A DNA stretch of 64,000 nucleotides from Deinococcus sp. AJ005 (GTDB lineage: Bacteria; Deinococcota; Deinococci; Deinococcales; Deinococcaceae): positions 310,001 to 374,000 of the forward strand of contig NZ_CP044989.1 in NCBI RefSeq assembly GCF_009017495.1. Direction: 5' to 3'. Each line of letters opens with the position of its first letter. Position 1 is the stretch's first letter. This document shows, in pieces, positions 1 through 8,511 of this stretch. Position numbers and translations under genes: made by a program. Below the pieces are notes generated by a model, which saw nothing but the letters and a program-made list of their open reading frames with translations, had not been told where the DNA came from and made no database searches.

Positions 1-242
1 CAGGTAAACATCGCTGGCGCTTTGCTGGTACTCAGCGAGGTCCGCACGGCGGCCTGATAAGTACTGGGATCGGCGAAGGTCACCCCTTTGAAGCCCGCGC
101 CGCTCTTGGCGCCCAGATCGCCAACCTTGGTGTAGTTGCTGTTCCAGTCGGGTTTATCGTTGTAAAGCTCGAGCGTCTGTGCAGCGGCCACCGAGAGGGC
201 GAGGGTCAGAACCAGCGGAAACGACTTCGTGAGCTTGATCAT
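1..242 (-). CDS. Sugar ABC transporter substrate-binding protein (N-terminal part)
   Basis: Only the first 80 or so residues are in the window; the gene continues beyond base 1. The start at 242 is preceded by GGAGG. The protein opens with a basic n-region (MIKLTKS) and a hydrophobic stretch ending VAAAQ, a typical Sec signal peptide. The mature part begins TLELYNDKPDWN and continues with a region like family 1 extracellular solute-binding proteins of sugar (CUT1) transporters. It lies 41 bases after the ROK kinase stop on the same strand, so it is probably the fourth gene of the sugar operon and would bring in its substrate. The transporter class is inferred from this short stretch and from context. 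Confidence 0.6.
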   Translation of the reverse strand, partial: MIKLTKSFPLVLTLALSVAAAQTLELYNDKPDWNSNYTKVGDLGAKSGAGFKGVTFADPSTYQAAVRTSLSTSKAPAMFT

Positions 243-283
243 AAAAACCTCCATTGAGGAAAAAGGTGTGGGCTACGTGGACA

Positions 284-1198
284 TCACCGGGCGTCCAGCG
301 GTGGACTCAGCCCCAGCATGGGCCGGTACAGCGCCGCCGCGCCCAGCAGGTTGGCCTCGTCCAGCAAGGAACTGCACGCGACCTTGAAGGGCCTGAGTCC
401 AGCCCGCAGCGGCATTTCAAAATGCGCCCACGCGCGGGACACCTGACCGCCGAGGACGATCAGATCAGGCCGAAAGGCTTGCACGCAGGGAGAGAGTGCA
501 GCGGCCAGATCGCGTCCGAGGTCCTGGTAGACCTGCCGGGCGCGATCGTCGCCCGTTTCCGCAAGCTGAGCAATCTGCCGGGCGTCCAGGTCCTCACCGC
601 TCAGGGCCTGATAGGCACGCCGCAGGGCAGGCGCGCAGGTGAAGTCCTCGGCGACGCCGCCGCGAAAGGGCAGTTGCCAGACCTCGCCGCCTGAAGATAC
701 GCCCTCTTCCGCCGTGCCTGGGTGGCCATCCACGATAAAGCCGCTGCCCAGGCCAGTGCCCAGGGTCAAGCCCAGCAGACGGTGGACGCCGCGCCCCTGA
801 CGGACGGTGAACTCGCCCAGCGCGAAGGCCACCGCGTCGTTGAGATACGAGATGGGCAGGCCGTCCAGCGGCGTGCCAATCCAGCGTTTTCGCAATGCTG
901 CGCTGATGTTTAGACCCGTCAACGCGTGCAGCTTGTGTTCGAAGTGCGCAGTGCCTCCAGCGTAATCAAAGGGACCGGGAACTGAGACGCCCACCGCCGC
1001 AACTGGCGTCTGTCCCGCACCCAGCAGCGCCGCCTCCGCCCAGGTGTCCAGAATTTCCGGGGCGCTCGCCTCGCCGTTGACCGGGAGACGAACCTGTGAC
1101 CCCAGCCCGCTGGCATTGACGCTGGCCGCCGTGATATGCGTGCCGCCGATGTCCAATGCCAGCACCGCGCCTGCGAAAGTCACGGTTGGGAAAGTCAC
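284..1198 (-). CDS. ROK-family sugar kinase
   Basis: A 304-residue protein of the ROK family, which phosphorylates sugars such as glucose, N-acetylglucosamine or N-acetylmannosamine with ATP. Visible motifs are the phosphate-binding LDIGGTH near residue 15, GVSVPGPFD, the catalytic-region NDAVAFALGE and the adenosine-site GLTLGTGLGSGF. The usual ROK zinc motif (CxCGxxGCxE) is absent; that region reads SSGGEVWQLPFRGGVAEDF, so this is a zinc-free subtype. The GTG start at 1198 overlaps the upstream stop in a GTGA; a longer open frame extends upstream but runs inside the epimerase gene. Substrate is not readable from sequence; the neighbours suggest mannose or an amino sugar. Confidence 0.85.
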   Translation of the reverse strand: MTFPTVTFAGAVLALDIGGTHITAASVNASGLGSQVRLPVNGEASAPEILDTWAEAALLGAGQTPVAAVGVSVPGPFDYAGGTAHFEHKLHALTGLNISAALRKRWIGTPLDGLPISYLNDAVAFALGEFTVRQGRGVHRLLGLTLGTGLGSGFIVDGHPGTAEEGVSSGGEVWQLPFRGGVAEDFTCAPALRRAYQALSGEDLDARQIAQLAETGDDRARQVYQDLGRDLAAALSPCVQAFRPDLIVLGGQVSRAWAHFEMPLRAGLRPFKVACSSLLDEANLLGAAALYRPMLGLSPPLDAR

Positions 1199-2352
1199 GG
1201 TGTTGCCGCCAGTACGGGCAAGGCCTCGTTCAGTGCCACGTAGAGGTGATACAGCGTGCTGGACGGCGAATGTTCGCTGATATTCCGGCGGTCCCGTGAC
1301 AACTGATCCGCCCACGTCCCCTGTGGTGTCAGGTAATGGGTCAGGATGCCCTGGAGAACATGCCCGGCGCGTTCCAGAGCTTCCGAGTCGCCACTCCAGC
1401 GTCCGTAGGCCAGGTGGCCCTTGAGAACCTCGCACTGCACCCACAGCCGTTTGGTGGAGCGCAGTTCACGGCCTTGCGGCCCAATCTCGTCGTAGGCCAG
1501 ACCATCGCGGTCCGTCCCCCAGGTGCGGGCCACCGTGTAAAGCAGCGGCAATTCGGGCACCGCCGCGCCGCCCAGCACGCGGTACCGGCCCAACAGCCAG
1601 GTCCACTCGTAGTGGTGGCCGGGGTCCAGATGATCGCCACATGCCGGATCAGGCTGCCAGTCCGCTGTGAAGAACTCGCGCAAGAAAGGCTGTGGGCCAG
1701 TCGTGGTGTCCAGAAAGCGCGTCTGAAACAGCGTATAAAGTTCGTCGGCCCGCGCCAGCCAGGGCACCTTGCCCAGCAGTTCGGCGCACAGCAGGCAGGC
1801 TTCAAACAGGTGCATGTGCGGGTTCTGCTGGCGGGGAACAGGTTTCGGCGTGTCGCTGAGCTGGAAGCCGCCATTGTGCGGGTCACGCAGCGTTTCAATG
1901 AAGGCCCACAGCCGCCCGGCATCGTTCCGGTAAGTCGCCTTGCCCGTCACGTGGTAAAGCCAGGCCAGGGCCATCAGGTAAAAAGCCTGGTCATACAGCA
2001 CGCGCTCCGCGTCCAGCACCTGACCTTCGGCGCCCACCAGGGTATAAAAGCCGCCGCCCGGTGCGCCGTAGAGGCGCGTCACCGACTCCATGACACGTTC
2101 CATCAGTTCGGCGTGGTGCTGGGCAGACCCGACAAATTCTCCCCGTTCATAGGCCAGTCCCAGCACGTAGAGCTGACGGGCCTGCACACGGGCGCGGCGC
2201 GGCAGTTCGCGTAGGGGTTGACCGTCAAAGCTCAGCGCTTCCACGAACATGCCCTGCCCCTCGTCCAGACCCTCCCCGAACCACAGCGGCAGGGCGGAGG
2301 ACAGAAATGCCTCCACCTGCGGGCGCAGCGGGGCGAGGGCAGAGGTGTTCAC
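1195..2352 (-). CDS. AGE-family sugar epimerase/isomerase (mannose isomerase-like)
   Basis: A 385-residue protein of the N-acylglucosamine 2-epimerase (AGE) superfamily, an (alpha/alpha)6 barrel that interconverts mannose with fructose or glucose, or ManNAc with GlcNAc. Conserved stretches include RRARVQARQLYVLG near residue 55, NPHMHLFEACL in the middle, GHHYEWTWLL, and STKRLWVQCEVLKGH, which carry the His, Glu and Arg residues that line the active site in this family. The GTG start overlaps the phosphomannose isomerase stop (GTGA) and its own stop overlaps the ROK kinase start, so translation is probably coupled. With a phosphomannose isomerase upstream, free-mannose isomerisation is the simplest role, but ManNAc epimerisation cannot be excluded. 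Confidence 0.8.
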   Translation of the reverse strand: MNTSALAPLRPQVEAFLSSALPLWFGEGLDEGQGMFVEALSFDGQPLRELPRRARVQARQLYVLGLAYERGEFVGSAQHHAELMERVMESVTRLYGAPGGGFYTLVGAEGQVLDAERVLYDQAFYLMALAWLYHVTGKATYRNDAGRLWAFIETLRDPHNGGFQLSDTPKPVPRQQNPHMHLFEACLLCAELLGKVPWLARADELYTLFQTRFLDTTTGPQPFLREFFTADWQPDPACGDHLDPGHHYEWTWLLGRYRVLGGAAVPELPLLYTVARTWGTDRDGLAYDEIGPQGRELRSTKRLWVQCEVLKGHLAYGRWSGDSEALERAGHVLQGILTHYLTPQGTWADQLSRDRRNISEHSPSSTLYHLYVALNEALPVLAATP

Positions 2353-4142
2353 CGCCCAGTTCCGCGCACGTAGGCTTTGATGGTGGCGAGTTCCTGACCT
2401 TCCACGGTGGGCCGGATGACGTACTGTCCGACAGCGGCAGGGACGATAAACGTCTCGGCGTAATGCACCGTGAACGGTTCGAAGGCACCCGTGGGGCTTT
2501 CCACCACTGCTTCACGGCCCTCGACCAGATTGAGGATGTTCACGGTGCCGTGGGTGTCGTGATGCACCGGCACACTGAACCAGTGGCGGCGGGTCTCAAT
2601 GAATTCCAGCTCGCTCATGCCGGTGCTTTCTTCGCGCCAGCCCTCACCGCTGCCAACAGGCTGGGTCAGGTGCAGCAGGTTTTTCTCCACCCAGTCGGCG
2701 TCGCGGTCCCACTGGATATTGGCCGCCCCGTGCTGGAGGTGAATCGGGCGCGGCTGCCCGTCCAGGCCGAGGCGGCCCCAGTCCCACAGCTTGAAGGTGA
2801 AGATGTACGGCGTGGCCGAGATTTCCAGCACCATCGCGCCGCTGCCGGAACAGTGGACCGTGCCTGCCGGAATGGAGAAATGATCATGCTTGTGGGCGGG
2901 CAGGGCGTTGACGTAGCGCCCGGCATCAAAGTGTCCAGTCTGCTGCGCGTCTTGCAGATCAGTGAGCATCTGCTGCCTGTCCACACCGTTTTTCACGCCC
3001 AGATATATCAGCGCCGTCTCGTCCGCGTCCAGCAGGTAATAACTCTCGTCTTGCGTGTAAGACATCCCGAAATGCTGCTGGATGTAGGCGGTCAGCGGAT
3101 GGACTTGCAGCGAGAGGTTGCCGCCCCCCACGGTGTCCAGAAAGTCAAAGCGGATCGGGAACTCCGCACCGAAGCGGGAGTATGTGATCTCACCCAGCAG
3201 GTCACGGGGCCGCTCCAGCACCAGATTCTGGGCGGGCATTTCCAGTGGCCTACCGTCCTGGTCGCCGTAATCAAACAGCAGGCTATTCTCTTCCGGCACG
3301 CCGTCAAAACCCCAGGCGAAGTTCTCCGCACCCCGGTCCAGATCACAGACTTCCCTGAGCCATTGCCCGCCCCACACGCCGGGATCAAAGAACGGCACCG
3401 TGCGGAATGGGCGCGAGGCGGCGGCGTTCAGGCTGGCCTCATAACTGCTGCGCGCGATCATCATCGGCTGGCCCGCCGTGTTGGTCTCCAGATAAAAGTC
3501 CATCTGGCCAGTCAGGCTCAGTTTGTGTCGGTCCGCCACCCGCCACTCCACGAAAAAGCCGCGTTTGTACTTGCGGAGGATGTCCTCGCCGCCGTTGCCC
3601 GCGTGCCAGTTGCCCTGACCGCGCCGCAGCCGCACCTGAATTTCCCAGCGGGCCAGATCGGCCAGCGCCAGCACTGTGGGTTCCGGGGCCGCCAGCGCCG
3701 CGCCCCAGCCGTAAACCAGCGTGGGTCGGGTGCGTCGGGCCAGCCGCGCGGCGAGGGCCGCCAGGTTGTCGGCGTCGTAGAACTCGCGCAACGCATGCGG
3801 CGACATCACACCCAGCACCCGGTCAGGGGTCAGGAAGCGCTCCAGCAGGGCGCCGAGCGCGGCGCTGTCCAAAACTGCGTCCTCGGCGTTGATCAGTTCG
3901 CAGTCGGGCCACTGCTGGGCGGCAGCGGCCTGGAGTTCGTCCAGATCGGTGCCGGGGTAGCAGTCCACCACGATCAAAGGGACGCCCGCTTGCTGCTCAG
4001 CCCTGTACCGCAGCTCGGACAGGACAGCAGGCCAGCCCCGCCACGCTTGCTGGCCAGCAACGGCAATCTTCGGGAACTTGTCGTAGTTGGAAGGTAGGCG
4101 CTGGGCCATGTCGCTGGCGGGGCCGTCCAGTTGAATAGTCAT
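2349..4142 (-). CDS. Large class I mannose-6-phosphate isomerase with extra N-terminal domain
   Basis: A 597-residue protein, much longer than the usual 300-400 for this zinc enzyme, which interconverts mannose-6-phosphate and fructose-6-phosphate. The C-terminal 350 residues hold the cupin part: LSLQVHPLTAYIQQ, DESYYLLDADETALIYLG, LPAHKHDHFSIPAGTVHCSG and GAMVLEIS, with the His and Glu zinc ligands. The first 230 or so residues form a separate domain (starting KFPKIAVAGQQAW, later PLIVVDCYPGTDLDEL) that resembles an alpha/beta nucleoside-kinase-like fold but has no evident Walker A; its function is unknown. The ATG at 4142 follows CCGAGG; an in-frame ATG at 4208 lacks a ribosome site. It is the first gene of the minus operon, under the operator region at 4225-4449. 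Confidence 0.85.
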   Translation of the reverse strand: MTIQLDGPASDMAQRLPSNYDKFPKIAVAGQQAWRGWPAVLSELRYRAEQQAGVPLIVVDCYPGTDLDELQAAAAQQWPDCELINAEDAVLDSAALGALLERFLTPDRVLGVMSPHALREFYDADNLAALAARLARRTRPTLVYGWGAALAAPEPTVLALADLARWEIQVRLRRGQGNWHAGNGGEDILRKYKRGFFVEWRVADRHKLSLTGQMDFYLETNTAGQPMMIARSSYEASLNAAASRPFRTVPFFDPGVWGGQWLREVCDLDRGAENFAWGFDGVPEENSLLFDYGDQDGRPLEMPAQNLVLERPRDLLGEITYSRFGAEFPIRFDFLDTVGGGNLSLQVHPLTAYIQQHFGMSYTQDESYYLLDADETALIYLGVKNGVDRQQMLTDLQDAQQTGHFDAGRYVNALPAHKHDHFSIPAGTVHCSGSGAMVLEISATPYIFTFKLWDWGRLGLDGQPRPIHLQHGAANIQWDRDADWVEKNLLHLTQPVGSGEGWREESTGMSELEFIETRRHWFSVPVHHDTHGTVNILNLVEGREAVVESPTGAFEPFTVHYAETFIVPAAVGQYVIRPTVEGQELATIKAYVRGTGR

Positions 4143-4225
4143 ATCGACCTCGGAGCAAGTGAGGAAAACGATGTGGCATAGGCAAAACTGCCCGGAGTCT
4201 CTGATCACCCCACTATTGGAGAGTT

Positions 4226-4237
4226 TGGTCTATACCA
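4226..4237. promoter_or_regulatory. NagR/DasR-like GntR operator, copy 1
   Basis: The sequence TGGTCTATACCA is a near-perfect dyad that matches the TGGTCTAGACCA-type sites bound by HutC-subfamily GntR regulators such as NagR and DasR. A 17-base match including its flanks (4225-4241) recurs in inverted orientation at 4433-4449. It lies about 14 bases downstream of a candidate minus-strand -10 (TAGGCT at 4252-4257, with TTGACG at 4275-4280), so a repressor bound here would block the isomerase operon. The likely partner is the GntR protein encoded at 8508. Confidence 0.7.
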
Positions 4238-4251
4238 TTTTTGATTTCTGG

Positions 4252-4280
4252 AGCCTAACAGTTTCTTCCAAATTCGTCAA
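4252..4280 (-). promoter_or_regulatory. Candidate promoter of the minus sugar operon
   Basis: Read on the minus strand, TTGACG (4275-4280) and TAGGCT (4252-4257) are separated by 17 bases. The -10 is weak, but the box positions relative to operator copy 1 mirror the plus-strand promoter and operator copy 2. Confidence 0.4.
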
Positions 4281-4391
4281 GACTCACTCAAGGGGCCTAC
4301 GTTTTTCGGGAAAAAAGAAAGAAGTACCAACTGGCCAGCTCTTTCAGAACGCCAAGGAGAGGTGTGCAGTGGAACCAGAGCAGATGCATAT

Positions 4392-4421
4392 TTGACCCTC
4401 TCTCCCGCTGACTGCTACAGT
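4392..4421 (+). promoter_or_regulatory. Promoter of the plus sugar operon
   Basis: TTGACC (4392-4397) and TACAGT (4416-4421) are separated by 18 bases, a good housekeeping-sigma promoter. Operator copy 2 begins 15 bases after the -10, overlapping the expected early transcribed region, and the SDR start codon follows at 4515. Confidence 0.6.
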
Positions 4422-4436
4422 CAGTTCGACTCAAAA

Positions 4437-4448
4437 TGGTATAGACCA
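4437..4448. promoter_or_regulatory. NagR/DasR-like GntR operator, copy 2
   Basis: TGGTATAGACCA is the reverse complement of copy 1, and the identity extends to 17 bases. It sits just downstream of the plus-strand promoter at 4392-4421. The paired arrangement suggests that one repressor controls both divergent operons. Confidence 0.7.
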
Positions 4449-4514
4449 AGATACGCAGGCAGGTCTGGCAAAGCGGCAGGCAACTCGCTGAAAAGATTCA
4501 GCTCCAGGAGAGAT

Positions 4515-5291
4515 ATGGGGAATGGTGAATTCATCTTCGTCACGGGGGGCGGCAGCGGCATCGGGCGGGCCTTTGCCCTGCATTTCGCGGGGCTGGGCTA
4601 CGGGGTGGCGGTGGCGGACCTGAATGGACAGGCCGCCGAGACGACGGCGCAGGACATCCGCACGGCGGGCGGGCAGGCCCTCGACTTCGCGCTGGACGTG
4701 AGCGACTTCGCCGCCACCCAGAGCGTCGCGGCGCAGGTGCTGGACGCCTTCGGGCAGGTGGATGTGGTCTTCGCCAATGCCGGGGTCCTGAGTCCCGCCG
4801 ATTATTTTGAGGTGCAGCCTGCCGACTGGGACCTGTCGCTGGACGTGAACGTCAAGGGCGTGGCGTACACCTGCCGGGCCTTTATTCCCAGCATGATGGC
4901 GCGCAAACAGGGCCGTATCCTGACCACGGCCTCTTACAACGGGTTCCGGGCCGGGGCGCACGTCATTCCCTACCGCGTCACCAAGGCGGCGGTGGTGATG
5001 TACAGCCGCTGCCTCGCGCTGCTGCTGGCCGAGTCCGGCATCACGGTGAACGCCATCTGCCCCGGCGTGACCCTGACCCCCATGCAGCTCGAATATGCCG
5101 AGAAAACGGCGGGCGAGCGCGGCATCACCCGCGAGGCGTACCTGGCCGAACGCGCCGCGAAGATTCCCATGCATGAGCTGACCACCGTGGAAGACCTGAA
5201 TGCCCTGGCGGAATTTCTAACCTCTAAAGGCAGCCGCCTGATTACTGGACAGGCGATTGCCGTGGACGGCGGGGTGCTGGTGTCCTCGTGA
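4515..5291 (+). CDS. Short-chain dehydrogenase/reductase
   Basis: A 258-residue classical SDR. The NAD(P)-binding TGGGSGIG motif is near residue 10, NAG appears mid-protein, the catalytic Ser is in TTASYN, and the Tyr-Lys pair is in YRVTK. An acidic residue after the second strand (VAVADLN) favours NAD(H). The ATG at 4515 follows AGGAGAG; the frame is open further upstream but without family similarity, and that part contains the operator. It starts a four-gene operon (SDR, dehydrogenase, FGGY kinase, GntR), which suggests oxidation or reduction of a sugar or polyol. The exact substrate is not readable. Confidence 0.85.
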   Translation: MGNGEFIFVTGGGSGIGRAFALHFAGLGYGVAVADLNGQAAETTAQDIRTAGGQALDFALDVSDFAATQSVAAQVLDAFGQVDVVFANAGVLSPADYFEVQPADWDLSLDVNVKGVAYTCRAFIPSMMARKQGRILTTASYNGFRAGAHVIPYRVTKAAVVMYSRCLALLLAESGITVNAICPGVTLTPMQLEYAEKTAGERGITREAYLAERAAKIPMHELTTVEDLNALAEFLTSKGSRLITGQAIAVDGGVLVSS

Positions 5292-6982
5292 CTGGTATTG
5301 ATGTGAAGGGCCAGATGCTCTCATGGCCGTTTTCCGGCGACGGTTTGGACGGCGTGGGCATCGGCGGACAGCCCGTGTCGGAGGCCATTCCCACCCCCGG
5401 CCCTGATGGGCTGCTCGTCCGGGTGGACGCGGTGACGCTGTGCGCCTCGGACGGCAAGATGCTGCGGCTGGGTACCAACTATCCCCTGCTGCGCGGGCGT
5501 GACCTGGCGGCGCAACCGACCCGCCTGGGCCACGAAGTCGCGCTGACCGTAATGCAGGTAGGCCGGCAGCGGCGCGGAACGTACCGGGTGGGTCAGCGGC
5601 TGGGCCTGCAACCCGACGTCTTCGTGGGGGGCGAGCGCCGCTGCTTCGGGGTGACGCTGCCCGGCGGTCTGACGGAATATCTCGTGCTGGGCAGAGACGT
5701 TCTCGAAGGAGACGACGGACCGTACATCTTCCCAGTCGATGGGCTAGACCCGGATGGGCGGCTCAGTCTCGCGGACGTGGCCGTGACCGAGCCGTGGGCC
5801 TGCGTGGAGATGGCCTATCAACCCAGGCGCCGCCTCCACCCACTCCAGGGCGGACGCCTGTGGATTCATGGGGACAGTGCGGCGGGGTTTGTTCTTCCTG
5901 AACTTCCATGCGGCGAGGTGGTCCTGAGCGGCGCGGCGCGGGGCTATGCGAAAGCGCTGGGCGCGCAGGGCCATGCTGTCAGGATAGCCGAACTGGCAGA
6001 CGTGTTGAGCAGTTCACAGACCTTCGACGACATCATCCTGCTGGACCCGGCGGATAGGCTGCCCGAACTTGCCCTGCCGCTCCTCTCGCGTGGTGGGCTG
6101 CTCAATCTGAGCGTCTCAGCGGACAACGCGCGGCGCTACGAAACCCAGGTGGACGCCAGCCGACTGCACTACGAACCGATCAGTCTGGTGGGTCAGGCCG
6201 GACCAGACGTCGGCGCGGCATACGGTGAACACCGATCCGACTTGCGCCCCGGCGGCACCCTGCTGATCCACGGTGCGGGCGGGGCGATGGGGCGGATGCA
6301 CCTGGAACGCGCCCTGAGCCTGCCCGCGCCGCCCAGCACCATCGTCGCCACCAACCGGGGTGCGGCGCGGCTGCTGGAACTACAAACTTCCTTTGCGGGG
6401 CGGGCGGCAGAGCGGGGCCTCACGCTGAGGCTCATCAGCCCCGCACAGCAGCCGGGCCTTCTGGAGGAAGAAGCGCGGCGGCTGGGCGGGTTTGACGATG
6501 TGGTGGTGAACATTCCCAGCGTAACCGAGATGCAGTACGCGGCCAGTTTTCTGCGCCACGACGGGCTGCTGGCCCTCTTTGCAGGGATTCCAGAGGGCCA
6601 GCCCCTGCGCCTGCCGCTGGGAAACGTCGCCCGCTTCCGCGCCGAGTTCACCGGCACCAGCGGCTCCAGCCTGGCCGATCAGCGCCGGGTGATTCAAAAA
6701 ACGCTATGCGGTGAGCTGGACGCCACATCGGTCATTGCGGCAGTGTGCGGCCTACGGGCGGCGCGGGAAGGGCTAGCCGCCGTGATGGACGGGCGTTACA
6801 CCGGCAAGATCATCGTCTATCCGCCGCTGCTGGACCTGCCGCTGCTGGGGTTGGAGGGGTTGTCGGTGCTGGCCCCTACCGTCCACGCCCATCTCAACGC
6901 GGGCCGCTGGACGAAGGCCGCCGAGAAAGCCCTGTTCGCGCAGTTCGCACGGCCTGAGGTGCAGGAGGCGGTCCGGCCATGA
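5288..6982 (+). CDS. Medium-chain (zinc-type) dehydrogenase-like protein
   Basis: A 564-residue protein, longer than usual medium-chain dehydrogenases (about 350). The N-terminal GroES-like half carries VTLCASDGKML and RLGHEVAL, corresponding to the catalytic Cys and His-Glu zinc ligands. A glycine-rich Rossmann segment (TLLIHGAGGAMGRMHLERAL) lies at about residue 325, displaced by an insertion after residue 160. It resembles sugar-phosphate or polyol dehydrogenases such as the sorbose-1-phosphate reductase group. The GTG start overlaps the SDR stop, and the stop overlaps the FGGY kinase start, so the four genes form one transcriptional unit. The substrate is unknown; sugar or polyol oxidation is inferred from the kinase next door. 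Confidence 0.7.
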   Translation: MTGIDVKGQMLSWPFSGDGLDGVGIGGQPVSEAIPTPGPDGLLVRVDAVTLCASDGKMLRLGTNYPLLRGRDLAAQPTRLGHEVALTVMQVGRQRRGTYRVGQRLGLQPDVFVGGERRCFGVTLPGGLTEYLVLGRDVLEGDDGPYIFPVDGLDPDGRLSLADVAVTEPWACVEMAYQPRRRLHPLQGGRLWIHGDSAAGFVLPELPCGEVVLSGAARGYAKALGAQGHAVRIAELADVLSSSQTFDDIILLDPADRLPELALPLLSRGGLLNLSVSADNARRYETQVDASRLHYEPISLVGQAGPDVGAAYGEHRSDLRPGGTLLIHGAGGAMGRMHLERALSLPAPPSTIVATNRGAARLLELQTSFAGRAAERGLTLRLISPAQQPGLLEEEARRLGGFDDVVVNIPSVTEMQYAASFLRHDGLLALFAGIPEGQPLRLPLGNVARFRAEFTGTSGSSLADQRRVIQKTLCGELDATSVIAAVCGLRAAREGLAAVMDGRYTGKIIVYPPLLDLPLLGLEGLSVLAPTVHAHLNAGRWTKAAEKALFAQFARPEVQEAVRP

Positions 6983-8511
6983 GCGCCCCGCTGATGTTGT
7001 GCCTGGATCTTGGGACCAGCGTGATCAAGGCGGGCGTGCTGGACACCGGGGGCACGGTGCTGGCCCTCGCCACCACGCCGACGCCGATGCGCCAGCCCGC
7101 GCCGGGGATGGCCGAGCAGAACGCGGAAGGAATCTACGCCGGAGCCTTGCGGGTCTTGCACGAGGTGGTGGAGCAGGTGCCCAGGCGCGATATTGCCGCC
7201 CTGTGCGTCTCCGGGCAGATGGGCGGCGTGATGGCGCTGGACGCGGCGGGAGGGGCGCTGTCGCCGTGGTTCCCCTCCACGCTGGACCGCCGCTATCAGG
7301 CTGATCTGGATGGGGTGTGGAACGCGGAGCAGCGCTGGCTGCCCCAGCGCATCGGGGCCAGACCGATCAGTGCGCCGCGTCTGCGCTGGTGGAAGCGCGA
7401 GCAGCCCGAGATGGCGCGGCAGATCGCCAGACTGTCCACGCTGGCGGGCTACGTCGTGGGGCGGCTCTCGGCCCAGACAGCGGAGGCCGCCTTCATAGAC
7501 CCGACTTACCTGACGTGGTTTGGGCTGGCCCACACGGCCCGGCGGGACTGGGACGCGGAGTTGCTCGCGGCCTTTGGCGTCTCGCCGGACCAGGTGCCGC
7601 GCATCGTGGCGGCCAGCGACGTGGTTGGTCATCTGAGTGGGGCTGCCGCCGCTCAGATCGGGCTGCGGGCCGGGGTGCCGATCTTTGCCGGGGTGGGCGA
7701 CTCGGCGGCGGGCTTTCTGGGCGCGGGCCTGAGTGATCCGGCCCTCGCCCTGGACATTGCCGGAAGCTACAGCGTCTTTACCCAGTATTCGCGTGGCTAT
7801 CCCGCCGATCCCAGCCTCACGCTGCAACCCATCGCCAGCCCACTGGGGCCAGACGACTGGTACGCGCTGATGTACATCAACGGCAGCGGCCTGACGCACC
7901 GCTGGTTCGTGGAGGAATTCGGCGGCGGCGATTACGCGGCGATGGACGCGCGGGCCAGCGCCCTGCCCCCCAACCGGGGCCTGTACTTCTCGCCGCATGC
8001 GCTGGGCCGCGCCTGCCCGGACACGCCCGCCTTGCAGGGCGGCTGGCATGGCCTGACCCTGGCGCACCGTCCAGCCCACCTGCACCGCGCCCTGCTGGAG
8101 GCAGTGGCCTATGAATTCAGCGGCGCGGTACGGCAGCTCGGCACGCTCTCGGCGCGTCCTCCCTTGCAGCAGGTACGGGTCATGGGCGGCGGCGCGGCCA
8201 GCATGCTCTGGAACGGGATCAAGGCCGATGTGCTGAACGTCCCGTATCTGACGCCTGCCAGCACTGAAGTGACCCTGCGCGGTCTGGCGCTGGTGGCCGC
8301 GCAGGGACTGGGCCTGCACCACGACCTGCGTGCCGCTTCCAATGCCGCAGTACAGGCCGAAGTCGTCGCCACACCCAGACCTGAGCGTCACTGCGAATAC
8401 GCCGTGCTGGAGACGGAATACCACCGCTGGCTGTCCGGGTATGCCCGGCTGTGTGAAGAGTTGAGGGCCGCGCCCGCCCTTGCGCTTTCCAGGAAGGGGG
8501 GTCAAGAATGA
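6979..8511 (+). CDS. FGGY-family carbohydrate kinase (xylulokinase-like)
   Basis: A 510-residue two-domain kinase, normal length for the FGGY family. The N-terminus LCLDLGTSVIKAGVLD is the first phosphate-binding loop; CVSGQMGG and the GVGDSAAGFLGAG segment follow, and VRVMGGGAASMLWNGIKADVL is the C-terminal signature region. It phosphorylates a keto-sugar or polyol using ATP. The ATG overlaps the previous stop (ATGA), and the GntR start overlaps this stop. Together with the two dehydrogenases it gives a route from polyol or sugar to a phosphorylated intermediate. Xylulokinase-like is the closest general description; the substrate is not certain. Confidence 0.85.
   Translation: MSAPLMLCLDLGTSVIKAGVLDTGGTVLALATTPTPMRQPAPGMAEQNAEGIYAGALRVLHEVVEQVPRRDIAALCVSGQMGGVMALDAAGGALSPWFPSTLDRRYQADLDGVWNAEQRWLPQRIGARPISAPRLRWWKREQPEMARQIARLSTLAGYVVGRLSAQTAEAAFIDPTYLTWFGLAHTARRDWDAELLAAFGVSPDQVPRIVAASDVVGHLSGAAAAQIGLRAGVPIFAGVGDSAAGFLGAGLSDPALALDIAGSYSVFTQYSRGYPADPSLTLQPIASPLGPDDWYALMYINGSGLTHRWFVEEFGGGDYAAMDARASALPPNRGLYFSPHALGRACPDTPALQGGWHGLTLAHRPAHLHRALLEAVAYEFSGAVRQLGTLSARPPLQQVRVMGGGAASMLWNGIKADVLNVPYLTPASTEVTLRGLALVAAQGLGLHHDLRAASNAAVQAEVVATPRPERHCEYAVLETEYHRWLSGYARLCEELRAAPALALSRKGGQE

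Noticed and set aside
2307..4097. 596-codon open frame on the plus strand opposite the phosphomannose isomerase
   Set aside because: It is a codon-bias mirror of a well-recognised gene; its translation is rich in His, Arg and Gln and resembles no family.
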